Source: JADJPO01 sp963828555
Lineage (GTDB): Bacteria > Actinomycetota > Actinomycetes > Actinomycetales > Kineosporiaceae
NCBI GenBank assembly: GCA_963828555.1
Contig: CAWHEL010000002.1
Coordinates: 310,001-374,000 of the forward strand
Direction: 5' to 3'
DNA length: 64,000 bases
Shown: positions 9,429 to 16,935 of the stretch, in pieces
Numbering within the stretch: position 1 is the stretch's first letter
Layout of the letters: every line of letters begins with the position of its first letter
The notes under the pieces: model-generated
Told to the model about the DNA's origin: nothing
Seen by the model: the letters and a program-made list of their open reading frames with translations, nothing else
Database searches by the model: none
Made by a program: the position numbers and the translations under genes

Positions 9429-9432
9429 CGGG

Positions 9433-10410
9433 TCAGCCTTGGGCGAGAACCGGCTCGGTGATCTCCTGGTCCTCGGCGAGGCTGCGGGTGGGGGCGATGC
9501 CCTTGCTGCGCAGGACCTCGTGGTAGGCGACCACCGCCTGCTCCGGGCTCACCTGGCGGCGCAGCACCGCGCGCATCGCCGCCAGCAGGTCGAGCTGGGA
9601 CTCGGCGCGCTGCACCTTGCGCCCGAAGAGGGCGACCCGGGCGCCGTGGTGCTCGGCCTGGGACAGCAGCTCGAAGGTGTCCCGGGTAGTGCCGGCCGAC
9701 CCGCCGAGAATGCCGACCACCAGCGAAGGGTCGTGCGTGACCAGCTCGTCCATCGAGGCGCCCCCGTTGTAGGCCATCTTCAGGAACAGCGGTCGCTCGG
9801 ACTGGGTCACCCCGGCCAGCAGCCGGATGATGTGGTCGTTGACGAATGCCCCGGTGTCAGCGGGCGCCAGGTCGACCGGCGTATTCGGGTTGAACACCTC
9901 GAGGAAGTGCCGGATGCCCACCTCGTGGGCCTCGCTGCGGAACTGGGCGTAGCGCTTGAGGGTGAGCAGGTCGTGCTCGAGGTCGTTGTTGAAGGTCACC
10001 GAGTAGAGCACCAGGGTGCAGAACTCGCGTACCCGCTCCAGGTTCGCCGTCCGGAAGGGACGGGAGGGGGCGGTCGGGTAGTGGCTGCCGCGCTGGTTCC
10101 AGATGTCGGTGGTGTCGTTGGCCCGTACCGCGAGTGTCACCTGGCTGCCGTCGAACAGTCCGTCCATGGCCAACCGCTCACCGTTCGAGGCGGAGGTGAG
10201 CATGATGTCGACCGCCTCGGTCCGCACCTCCTCGGCCATCTGCTGCAGGTACTCGGGGCGGCTCCGGAAGCGCCCCGGCTGGCCGGGCAGCGGGCCTGGT
10301 GCCTGCACGCCGAACGCCATGTCGGCGTCCTTGGCGTCGGCGATCAGGAAATCGTCGGGCGTGTAGGTGCCGTGCGCAATGGCGGAGAGCTTCCGTTCGA
10401 GAGCCTTCAT
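9433..10410 (-). CDS. Putative TIM-barrel aldolase, sugar catabolism
   Basis: The 325-residue protein looks like a (beta/alpha)8 barrel of the class I/DeoC-LacD kind: alternating strands such as ADAKDADMAFG, AVDIMLTSAS, VTLAVRAN, LVLYSVTFN, IRHFLEVFNP, LFLKMAYNGG and LVVGILGGSAGTT. A lysine in FLKMAYNGG could form the Schiff base, but I cannot confirm it. The last strand with GGSAGTT resembles a phosphate-binding loop. It precedes the PfkB kinase in a tight operon. The start is the ATG at 10410. The specific reaction is unknown. Confidence 0.6.
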   Translation of the reverse strand: MKALERKLSAIAHGTYTPDDFLIADAKDADMAFGVQAPGPLPGQPGRFRSRPEYLQQMAEEVRTEAVDIMLTSASNGERLAMDGLFDGSQVTLAVRANDTTDIWNQRGSHYPTAPSRPFRTANLERVREFCTLVLYSVTFNNDLEHDLLTLKRYAQFRSEAHEVGIRHFLEVFNPNTPVDLAPADTGAFVNDHIIRLLAGVTQSERPLFLKMAYNGGASMDELVTHDPSLVVGILGGSAGTTRDTFELLSQAEHHGARVALFGRKVQRAESQLDLLAAMRAVLRRQVSPEQAVVAYHEVLRSKGIAPTRSLAEDQEITEPVLAQG

Positions 10411-10431
10411 GGCGCCAACGATAGAGGTCGG

Positions 10432-11001
10432 TTACCGCTGAGCGCCGAGTGCCCCCAGCGCCCTGCCGCCGCTGTTCAATTTGTCAGCCGTTCGGGCGAG
10501 CCCGGCGCCGGCCTGGTCCACCAGACCGCCGATCGCGCGCAGGTGTTCAGCGACGACACCGAGTTGCGAACCGACCCCGTCGAAGTGCGCGGCGCCGTCC
10601 TCGAGCCTCTTCGCGGCCGGGCCGAGCAGCGGCAGAGGGCTCAGGGCGCCAGCCAGGTGCTCCATCATCGCCCGAGCGTCGGCCAGTTCGGACCGGCAGA
10701 TGTCGAGCGCCGTCCCGGCGAGTGCGGCCAGCGACTTGACGCCGTCCTGCGCGTCGCCCGTTCCGGTCAGGAAGATGGCCGTGGCACGGGTGTCCGCAGC
10801 GGCGTCGGTGAGCGCCGCCGCGGCCGACGCGAGCAGCTCGGGCAGCCTGGCCACCAGCTCGAGCAACTCGTCGCCGTGGTCGCGCACGAAGCTCACCGCC
10901 CCGGCGACGTCGTCCTTGTGATCCCAGACCGCCGACACGACGTCGTCGAGCTTGCTGGTGTCGATTCCGGCGAACGGCTGCGGGCCGGCGGGGGTGCTCA
11001 C
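10432..11001 (-). CDS. Hypothetical protein, mostly helical
   Basis: I do not recognise this 189-residue protein. It is rich in alanine, leucine, aspartate and glutamate with heptad-like spacing (VVSAVWDHKDDVAGAVSFV, LLELVARLPELLASAAAAL), so it is probably a helical bundle. There is no signal peptide or membrane segment. The GTG at 11001 is chosen over an ATG at 11046 because the latter overlaps the upstream gene and a GGAGAAGGAA stretch lies about 10 bases upstream of the GTG. It sits between a small membrane protein and the PfkB/aldolase pair, all on the minus strand. Confidence 0.6.
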   Translation of the reverse strand: MSTPAGPQPFAGIDTSKLDDVVSAVWDHKDDVAGAVSFVRDHGDELLELVARLPELLASAAAALTDAAADTRATAIFLTGTGDAQDGVKSLAALAGTALDICRSELADARAMMEHLAGALSPLPLLGPAAKRLEDGAAHFDGVGSQLGVVAEHLRAIGGLVDQAGAGLARTADKLNSGGRALGALGAQR

Positions 11002-11011
11002 GGCAGTGAGG

Positions 11012-11299
11012 CTATTCCTTCTCCTGCACCCGGGTTGTCCAGGCACGCCCGACCTTGACCAGTACGGCCACGCCGATCAGCGCCCAGATCGTGTTCAGGG
11101 TGGCCGCCGACCATACCCGGCCGGCGACGGCGGCCAGCCCCAACCCGACCGAGCCGCCGATGTTGAGCGCCTGGTAGGGCACGCTGTGGCCGCTGACCCG
11201 GTCGTTGGAGACCAGCCAGTAGGCCAGCAGCAGCATGAAGGTGCCGATCCAGCCGAGCACCGCGGCCACTCCTGCGAAGGTCACTCCGTCGAACGTCAT
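11012..11299 (-). CDS. Small integral membrane protein, CBU_0592-like
   Basis: The 95-residue protein has three hydrophobic segments (GVAAVLGWIGTFMLLLAYWL, then a GGSVGLGLAAVAG stretch, then TIWALIGVAVLVKVG). The pattern SVPYQALNIGGSVGL is typical of the CBU_0592 family of small membrane proteins of unknown function. It starts two bases after the stop of the glycosidase gene and ends 10 bases before the helical hypothetical gene, so all three are probably co-transcribed. Confidence 0.65.
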   Translation of the reverse strand: MTFDGVTFAGVAAVLGWIGTFMLLLAYWLVSNDRVSGHSVPYQALNIGGSVGLGLAAVAGRVWSAATLNTIWALIGVAVLVKVGRAWTTRVQEKE

Positions 11300-11301
11300 G
11301 G

Positions 11302-12708
11302 TCAGCCCTTTCCGGGCACGCCTGCAGCGCTGCAGGGAATCAGACCGGCGGCGACCTTGCCGGCCACCACTCGCGTGGCGGCCTGGTGCAGGCGGCGGGC
11401 GAAGGCCGAGGAGCGGGTCGCCTCGACCACGAGCGCGGCGCGCATGGCCTCCAGGTAGGCGGAGCGCACGGTGAGCACGATGTCGCCGCCGGCTGCGACG
11501 AAGCGCACGGCGCGGGCGCCCACCGGTACCGAGGACATCGCCTTGGCCGCGCCGAGGTCGTCGGAGATGGCGATCCCGGTGAACTGCAGGTCCTCGCGCA
11601 GCAGCGTGGTCACGATCGCCGGCGAGAAGGCGGCGATCCGCTTCGGGTCGAGTTTGGGGTAGCGGGCCGAGGAGATCATCACCGCCTGGGTGCCGGCGCC
11701 GACTGCGGCGCGGAACGGGGCGAGGTTCGGGTCGTTGGTGGTGGCCACGGCGTCCACCGCGGAGGCCGAGGTGTCGGTGTTGAACTGGACGCGGCCCAGC
11801 CCCGGGAAGTGCTTGACCGCGGTGCCGACGCCGGCGTTCTGGGTGGCGCGCACGACCACCGCCACGTCGGCGGCGACGGCGGAAGGCGTGTGCCCGTACT
11901 CGCGGGCAACCTTGCCGATCGGGGGATTACGGGAGACGTCGGCCGGCGCCACGGTGTCGGCGACGGGAGCGAGGTTGAGCGTGATCCCCGCCTGGCGCAA
12001 CGCCTTTGCCGAGGATGCGGTGCGTGCGGTCAGTGTCGCGGGGCTCCATCGCCCCTGGGTGCGGGCGCTGGGCAGGCGGGGGAAGCCGCTGCCGGACAGG
12101 GTCTGCACCTGGCCGCCCTCTTGATCTGCCGCGATGTGCAGCGGGATGCCCACGCCGGCGGTGGAGGCGGCCTGCAGCTGAGTCAGCTGACGGCGCAGTG
12201 CGGTGACGCTGATCGTGCTGCGCCCGCGGAGGAAGATGCCGCCCACTTTGTAGCCGCGCACCAGACCGACCGCCGAGGCCGCCGAGCCGGCGGGTACCCC
12301 CACCATGAGCACCTGACCGGCCCGCTCGGTGGCGTTCAGGCCTGCCATCACCGTGGTCGAGCACCGGGCCTGCGCCTGGGCGGGCGTGAGGGCCGGGGTC
12401 ACGGACGGCGCGGGCGAGGACGAGGGGAAGCCGCCGAACGGGTCCGACACGCTGGGCGCGGGGCCGGGGCTGAGCGAGTCGGTGGGAGACGTGGCAGGTG
12501 TCGTGGCCGGGGCTGCGCTGGAGATCGACCCCGCCGCCACGGGATCCGCCGTGCAGGCTGCGGCGAGCAGGCACACAGGCAGGAACATCCCCGTCCGGCG
12601 CCGGCGGTGCGGCCTGGCTCCTCGATCCACCGCCACAGACTGCCATGCCGGCCTCCGGCCTGCCTGGCCCGAGGTATGGGGGCGACGCCGCGGGCTCCGG
12701 TTCGCCAT
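11302..12708 (-). CDS. Secreted lipoprotein glycoside hydrolase family 3, NagZ/LpqI-like beta-N-acetylglucosaminidase
   Basis: The protein (up to 468 residues) begins with an arginine-rich segment and the lipobox FLPVCLLAAAC, so it is a membrane-anchored lipoprotein. A Ser/Thr/Pro-rich linker follows. From about residue 95 it has the GH3 barrel: VGGIFLRGR, IAADQEGGQVQTL, LAPVADT, AVKHFPGLGRV and the nucleophile region AISDDLGAAKAM. It probably removes N-acetylglucosamine from peptidoglycan fragments outside the membrane. The loop after KHFPG reads GRVQFNTDT rather than the GD..DSH of classical NagZ. The true start may be a GTG at 12636 or 12630, which would give a more normal signal peptide. 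Confidence 0.8.
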   Translation of the reverse strand: MANRSPRRRPHTSGQAGRRPAWQSVAVDRGARPHRRRRTGMFLPVCLLAAACTADPVAAGSISSAAPATTPATSPTDSLSPGPAPSVSDPFGGFPSSSPAPSVTPALTPAQAQARCSTTVMAGLNATERAGQVLMVGVPAGSAASAVGLVRGYKVGGIFLRGRSTISVTALRRQLTQLQAASTAGVGIPLHIAADQEGGQVQTLSGSGFPRLPSARTQGRWSPATLTARTASSAKALRQAGITLNLAPVADTVAPADVSRNPPIGKVAREYGHTPSAVAADVAVVVRATQNAGVGTAVKHFPGLGRVQFNTDTSASAVDAVATTNDPNLAPFRAAVGAGTQAVMISSARYPKLDPKRIAAFSPAIVTTLLREDLQFTGIAISDDLGAAKAMSSVPVGARAVRFVAAGGDIVLTVRSAYLEAMRAALVVEATRSSAFARRLHQAATRVVAGKVAAGLIPCSAAGVPGKG

Positions 12709-12748
12709 ACTGGGGTCGCCGCGGGCACCGGCCAGGGCCGGCGGCGCT

Positions 12749-12821
12749 GGGCCTCTAGCTCAACTGGCAGAGCAGTGGACTTTTAATCCATTGGTTCCGG
12801 GTTCGAGCCCCGGGAGGCCTA
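12749..12821 (+). tRNA. tRNA-Lys (anticodon TTT)
   Basis: A 73-base cloverleaf folds cleanly. The acceptor stem GGGCCTC pairs with GAGGCCT, the D stem GCTC with GAGC, the anticodon stem GTGGA with TCCAT, and the T stem CCGGG with CCCGG around TTCGAGC. The anticodon loop CTTTTAA gives TTT. The 3' CCA is not encoded. tRNA 3' ends are common integration sites for mobile elements; the downstream 370 bases hold no gene. Confidence 0.96.
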
Positions 12822-13188
12822 CAAGCCCCAGGTCAGAGCCGCAAATGTGCTTCTAGATGTCGTCTCTTCTCCCAGTTAACTCCCATGATTCCTCGTCCGC
12901 TCGGTCGTAGATCTTGATCTTGCTCGACACTCCGCTCTGCTCGTGGGCCGCTCGGCCGGCGCGTCCTGCGCTCGCATGAACCTCGCCCCGGTCCGTTGTG
13001 CCCCTTCGACAGCGAGGTGCGCAGAAACCACGACCAACACCCTCCCCGCAGCCGCAGCGCATCAACGCACCCGGCCAGACCGGCGAAGGGCGCGCGCCAA
13101 GAGTCCGGAGGAGTCTCGACATCGCCAGTCGCCGCCTGGTGCCGCATCCCCCACGACTGGCGAGGACCCGAGGGCTCGCTCAGGTGAC
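12822..13188. other. Non-coding interval downstream of tRNA-Lys
   Basis: I see no convincing gene in these 367 bases. The first 110 bases are visibly less GC-rich than their surroundings. A minus-strand frame ending near 12853 with KIKIYDRADEESWELTG has a protein-like composition and could be the tail of a decayed gene, but nothing upstream supports it. No second copy of the tRNA 3' end was seen. Confidence 0.35.
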
Positions 13189-14943
13189 TCAGGTAGCTGG
13201 CTTTGCGTCCGAGCCAGGTGTGGCCTTGGCGGTCGGCTGCCCGCGCCGTCGACGGGCCGGCCTCGGAGGGAACTTGGGTCCGGGGCCGTACTCCACGGAC
13301 GGTCCGCGCTGTGCCTGGGATGTCTTGACCAGGAGTTCGCGCTCCACCAGGCTCGCCAGGATCTGGCGCGCTCTCGGCATGCCGACGGTGAACAGGTTCT
13401 GCACAGTGCCGTTCGTGATCCGGTCGTACTCACGCACGTGCGCGATCACGCGTCGGTCGATGTCGTCCGAGGTGTGCCGCACGTACGGGACCGCGCTGCC
13501 CAGCTGCCTGATCACGTCCTCGCGCAATCGGTACGTCGGATGCGCCGACCGTGCGGTCTGTCGTGTCGGCTCCACCATCGCCACCTGTTCCGAGGCCAGG
13601 TGACGCAGCGAGGCCTCCGCCTCGGCCATGCTCTTCTGCAGCATTGGCGCCATCGTCTGTGCGGTCACCGTGCGACGGGCACACAGACGCAACAGAACGA
13701 TCATGGCGTCGGTGTCGTCGCGGGTCGCTGGGTCCAGCTGGGCGACATACCGCGCAAGGTTCACATCGGGCGCTCCACCGACCAAGGACACCCGCACCTG
13801 ATCGGAGGTCGCATCGATCACCGGAGTCGGACGCCCGGAGCGGACCATCTCCCGGTACATCCGGTCGACCCCTCGGCCGATCTCCTCGGCCAGTTCCAGG
13901 ATCCGGACCGCGGCAGTCAGCGCTCGGTTCCGAGGCTTGGACGGGTGGGTCAGGATGTTCTCCACCGTGATCCCGGCGACCAGCGCCCCGGGAGAGGTGA
14001 CGATGAAGACCTGAGGCGAGTGCTCGACGACCACGGGACCGGCGACACGGTAGTCCCGGTGAATCAGCGCGTTGCTCAGAGCTTCGCGAACCGCGAGCTC
14101 AGGGAAGTCCGGCACCTGCAACTGCTGCCCGTCGGGCAAGGTCACGGGGGTCGACTGCCGACGCAGCGCCACGAGCTCCATCGCACGCTCGTAGACCAGC
14201 AGCAGCGGGCCTTCGAGCCGCTCCACCACCCGTGGCTCACCCGCGGGTGACTCGCGGTATTGGTACAGCAGCTCCACACCCGTGGGCCCCACCAGACACT
14301 GCCCCGCCAGGGTGAGTTCCTCACCGGAGATCATCACCCCGAGGGCCCGGAGCAGATCAGGATCGGACAGCTTTGCCAGACCATTGCGTTCAGGGCGCAA
14401 GGAGGCAGTCAACCGACGGCGAGCAGCGGCGAGCGCGAGTGCATCGACAGCATGCTGCCTCGCCGGCATGGCCGAGGGGTCGAACCCCCGGCGCTCGTCC
14501 CGCAGCCGCTGCTGGGTCGCCGGGTCCATGCCGACACAGTCCGTGCCGATCCGGTGCGGAGCGCGGCCTCGCGCATCGGCGTAGATCTCGTCGTCTGCAC
14601 GAACGTCGGCGACCACCATCCGGACGCCCCGATGGAACTCTTCCCGGCAGTCGATCAAGAGCCGAGGCCGGCTGTTGTCGTGGACGTACTTCTTCACACG
14701 GCCCGGGTCCAGGGCGGAACCGACGAGTGCCGCCGGCCCGCTCGCGTCATCGTCGACGCCGACCACCACGGAGCCACCCTCGGTGTTGGCCAGACAGAGG
14801 GCGGCCTCCAGGAGGACTCTCAGCGAATCCTTCTCACCCGCCGCATCCTCTTTGAAGTCCAGCCGCTCCGACTCCAGCGACGAGGCCCGGGCACCCGCAA
14901 AGACGGCGTCGAGCGCCGCACTCACCTCAGGCTGAAGCGGCAT
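13189..14943 (-). CDS. AlbA_2 (Schlafen-like) domain transcriptional regulator / ATP-binding protein
   Basis: The 584-residue protein opens with an AlbA_2 domain (ESERLDFKEDAAG, NTEGGSVVVGVDD) of the kind found in Schlafen-like putative transcriptional regulators. The middle has the C-terminal module of this family with VREALSNALIHRDYRVAGPV and GRGVDRMYREM, followed by winged-helix segments near the C-terminus (RRTVTAQTMAPMLQKS, NLFTVGMPRARQILASLVE). ATG 14943 is chosen because a GGAG lies seven bases upstream and an AlbA_2 domain begins soon after. It stands alone next to a tRNA and is preceded by a large inverted repeat, so it probably represses itself. Confidence 0.75.
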   Translation of the reverse strand: MPLQPEVSAALDAVFAGARASSLESERLDFKEDAAGEKDSLRVLLEAALCLANTEGGSVVVGVDDDASGPAALVGSALDPGRVKKYVHDNSRPRLLIDCREEFHRGVRMVVADVRADDEIYADARGRAPHRIGTDCVGMDPATQQRLRDERRGFDPSAMPARQHAVDALALAAARRRLTASLRPERNGLAKLSDPDLLRALGVMISGEELTLAGQCLVGPTGVELLYQYRESPAGEPRVVERLEGPLLLVYERAMELVALRRQSTPVTLPDGQQLQVPDFPELAVREALSNALIHRDYRVAGPVVVEHSPQVFIVTSPGALVAGITVENILTHPSKPRNRALTAAVRILELAEEIGRGVDRMYREMVRSGRPTPVIDATSDQVRVSLVGGAPDVNLARYVAQLDPATRDDTDAMIVLLRLCARRTVTAQTMAPMLQKSMAEAEASLRHLASEQVAMVEPTRQTARSAHPTYRLREDVIRQLGSAVPYVRHTSDDIDRRVIAHVREYDRITNGTVQNLFTVGMPRARQILASLVERELLVKTSQAQRGPSVEYGPGPKFPPRPARRRRGQPTAKATPGSDAKPAT

Positions 14944-14953
14944 GTATGACTCC

Positions 14954-14996
14954 AGTTTGATAGAACCCTCGACTAAGTGAAGGGTACTATCAAACT
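14954..14996 (-). promoter_or_regulatory. Large inverted-repeat operator upstream of the AlbA_2 regulator
   Basis: AGTTTGATAGAACCCT at 14954-14969 is matched by AGGGTACTATCAAACT at 14981-14996: 16-base arms with a single mismatch around an 11-base spacer. It ends 11 bases before the start codon of the regulator, overlapping where the promoter and leader must lie. It is AT-richer than the neighbourhood. An autoregulatory binding site is the simplest reading. Confidence 0.65.
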
Positions 14997-15140
14997 TCCG
15001 TGCAAACCTGCCACTGCCCCACCCTCTGCACCTGACCCGCGACCAAGGCGAAGATCGTGTCCGACACGTCACGATCTCACCGCCCATGCTCGACCCATCA
15101 GCCAGGCCTCACAAGCCAGCCCCGTTGCTGAGCTGCGCGG

Positions 15141-15197
15141 TCAGGTCATGCGGATGACAACCTTGCCGGCCTGCTTGCTCAGCGGCCGGTCACGCGG
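15141..15197 (-). pseudogene. Possible 3' remnant of an MDR alcohol dehydrogenase
   Basis: The minus-strand frame ending with TGA at 15143-15141 reads RDRPLSKQAGKVVIRMT. The tail QAGKVVIRM is characteristic of the C-terminus of quinone oxidoreductase/alcohol dehydrogenases. Nothing upstream in any frame continues the family, so this would be a short leftover of a deleted gene. Evidence is a single motif. Confidence 0.3.
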
Positions 15198-15214
15198 CGT
15201 TCTGGAAGGTTCAC

Positions 15215-15613
15215 TCAGGCGAGGTAGTCGTCGTCCGCGACGTGCTCGAGCCAGGTCGTGGTGGCGGCCGGGTCGTCGGCCTGGTCGAGCATCGCCAGGT
15301 GCTCCATGAAGGCGTCGGGGGAGGCGCCGTGCCAGTGCTCCTGGCCCGGGCGGCAGTAGGCGGTCTGCCCGGCGTGCAGCACGAGCTTGTCCTGCCCGCG
15401 GGACTGCACCCATGCGACGCCCTGGGTCACGTGCAGGGTCTGGCCGCGGGCGTGCGAGTGCCACGCGGTGCGCGAGCCCGGCGCGAACCGCACCCGCGCC
15501 ACGGTCATCCGCTGTCCCTCGTCCCGGGGGGAAGCGATCGGGTCCACCCAGACGTCGCCGGTGAACCACTCGGGTATGCCCTTGGTCGTGGGGACGGGCG
15601 GGATGATCTGCAT
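15215..15613 (-). CDS. Cupin-domain protein
   Basis: The 132-residue protein is a single-domain cupin. Motif 1 is present as TAWHSHARGQTLHVTQG and motif 2 as YCRPGQEHWHGA, giving the metal-binding histidines. Homologues are often annotated as carboxymuconolactone decarboxylase-like cupins; the reaction here is unknown. A GAGGAG ribosome-binding site precedes the ATG, and the gene follows an aldo/keto reductase by 10 bases. It is the last gene of a four-gene minus-strand operon of redox enzymes. Confidence 0.82.
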   Translation of the reverse strand: MQIIPPVPTTKGIPEWFTGDVWVDPIASPRDEGQRMTVARVRFAPGSRTAWHSHARGQTLHVTQGVAWVQSRGQDKLVLHAGQTAYCRPGQEHWHGASPDAFMEHLAMLDQADDPAATTTWLEHVADDDYLA

Positions 15614-15623
15614 CGTGGGCTCC

Positions 15624-16508
15624 TCAGGCCTCGGGGATGGCTCGTCCGTACCTCGCGCGGGTGATGTCCGCCGGGTCGGGGCCGCCGCGGACGCCGGTGT
15701 CGAGGGCGTCGATCGCCGCGAGCTGGTCGGAGGTCAGCTCGAAGTCGACGACCGCGAAGTTCTCCGCGATCCGCGCGGGGGTGACCGACTTGGGGATCGC
15801 CGACCTGCCTTGCTGCAGGTGCCAGCGCAGCATGACCTGCGCCGCGGTCCGGTCGTGAGCGGCGGCGATCTGCTGGATCGTCGGGTCGGCCAGGGTGCTG
15901 CCGCGGGAGCCGTCGCGGTAGAACGTGATCCCGCCGATCGGTGACCACGCCTGCGACACGATGCCGTGTGCGGCGTTCGCCGCCAGCAGCTCGGGCTGGC
16001 GGAAGTAGGGGTGGACCTCGATCTGGTTCACCGCCGGCACGACCGAGGTGGCCTCGAGCAGCCGGGCGAGGTGGTCGGGCATGAAGTTGCTCACCCCGAT
16101 CGCGCTAACCCGGCCTTCGGCGAGCAGAGTCTCGAGCGCCCGGTAGGCGCCCAGGGTCAGGTCGAACTCGCCAGGCAGTGCCTGGTGCAGGAGCAGCAGG
16201 TCGATCCGGTCGGTCCCGAGCTTGCCGGCGCTCTTGTCGAACCCGTGCAGGGTCGCGTCGTAGCCGTAGTCGCTGATCCAGATCTTCGTCTCGACGAAGA
16301 TCTCCGACGCCTCGACGCCGGATCGCCGGATCGCTTCGGCAACACCGCGTTCGTTCCCATAAGCAGCCGCGGTGTCGATGTGCCGGTAGCCGGTCGCCAG
16401 CGCGGCCTCGACCGCCGCGGCGGTCTCCTCCGGCGGGGTCTGGAAGACCCCGAAGCCGAGCGCAGGCATCACCACGCCGTTGTTCAGGGTGATGGACGGA
16501 ATGCTCAC
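15624..16508 (-). CDS. Aldo/keto reductase
   Basis: The 294-residue protein is a complete NADPH-dependent aldo/keto reductase barrel. It shows GYRHIDTAAAYGNE with the catalytic aspartate and tyrosine, the catalytic lysine in FVETKIWIS, the histidine strand LLLLHQALPG, and the cofactor loop SAIPKSVTPARIAENFAV. The histidine context LLHQ differs slightly from the more usual LIHWP. The start is a GTG at 16508 with an AAGGAG site. It sits in one operon with a cupin, a DUF2255 protein and a zinc dehydrogenase. Substrate unknown. Confidence 0.87.
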   Translation of the reverse strand: MSIPSITLNNGVVMPALGFGVFQTPPEETAAAVEAALATGYRHIDTAAAYGNERGVAEAIRRSGVEASEIFVETKIWISDYGYDATLHGFDKSAGKLGTDRIDLLLLHQALPGEFDLTLGAYRALETLLAEGRVSAIGVSNFMPDHLARLLEATSVVPAVNQIEVHPYFRQPELLAANAAHGIVSQAWSPIGGITFYRDGSRGSTLADPTIQQIAAAHDRTAAQVMLRWHLQQGRSAIPKSVTPARIAENFAVVDFELTSDQLAAIDALDTGVRGGPDPADITRARYGRAIPEA

Positions 16509-16519
16509 TGGAGGCTCCT

Positions 16520-16897
16520 TCAGCCGCGGGGCACGACGCGCAGGGTCGTCGAGAGGGCGTCGGGCCCGGTGACAGCGCCGACGGGCGCCGGCCCGTACCG
16601 GTCGTACTTCGCGTGGTAGGTGGCGGTGATCTGCTCGCTGAGCTCTGGTGGGGCGGGCTCGAATGTCACGTCCTTGTCGACGCCGCCGGAGCTGATCCGG
16701 CCCAGCCCGGTGGGCAGGGCCCGACAGAACCAGCCGTTGTCGGGCCCGTGCGCCGACCTGATGTACACGGCCTCTCCCACCCGGACCTGCCAGATCGGGA
16801 CGGCGCGCCGCAGCGTGCCGTCCGGGCGGCCGGTCGCGACCGACAGCTCACCGGCCTCACCGATCCGGCTGAGCTCGTCCTCGGTCCAAACGGTCAT
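16520..16897 (-). CDS. DUF2255 family protein
   Basis: The 125-residue protein has the layout of DUF2255: an N-terminal WTEDELSRIGEAGELSVAT, then PIWQVRVGEAVYIRSAHGP and a C-terminal YHAKYDRYG, a flavin-reductase-like split-barrel variant of unknown activity. ATG 16897 is supported by GAGGAG six bases upstream; an ATG at 16939 would overlap the dehydrogenase gene and lacks a site. DUF2255 genes often accompany AKR and dehydrogenase genes. Confidence 0.72.
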   Translation of the reverse strand: MTVWTEDELSRIGEAGELSVATGRPDGTLRRAVPIWQVRVGEAVYIRSAHGPDNGWFCRALPTGLGRISSGGVDKDVTFEPAPPELSEQITATYHAKYDRYGPAPVGAVTGPDALSTTLRVVPRG

Positions 16898-16935
16898 GAT
16901 GCTCCTCGTCGTCGCGGCGCCGTCAGCGGTGGGTG

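Noticed and set aside
9379..11058. Long open frame of 559 codons on the plus strand
   Set aside because: It runs antisense to three well-supported minus-strand genes, is low-complexity and rich in G, H, R and V, and shows no domain.
11386..12786. 466-codon plus-strand frame that enters the tRNA
   Set aside because: It is antisense to the lipoprotein glycosidase and overlaps a tRNA gene; no protein-family sequence.
12853..13122. Minus-strand 89-codon frame ending KIKIYDRADEESWELTG
   Set aside because: Only the last 25 residues look protein-like and nothing upstream supports a gene; not enough for a gene call.
12943..14250. 435-codon plus-strand frame downstream of tRNA-Lys that might encode an integrase
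   Set aside because: No tyrosine or serine recombinase motifs; it is antisense to the AlbA_2 gene.
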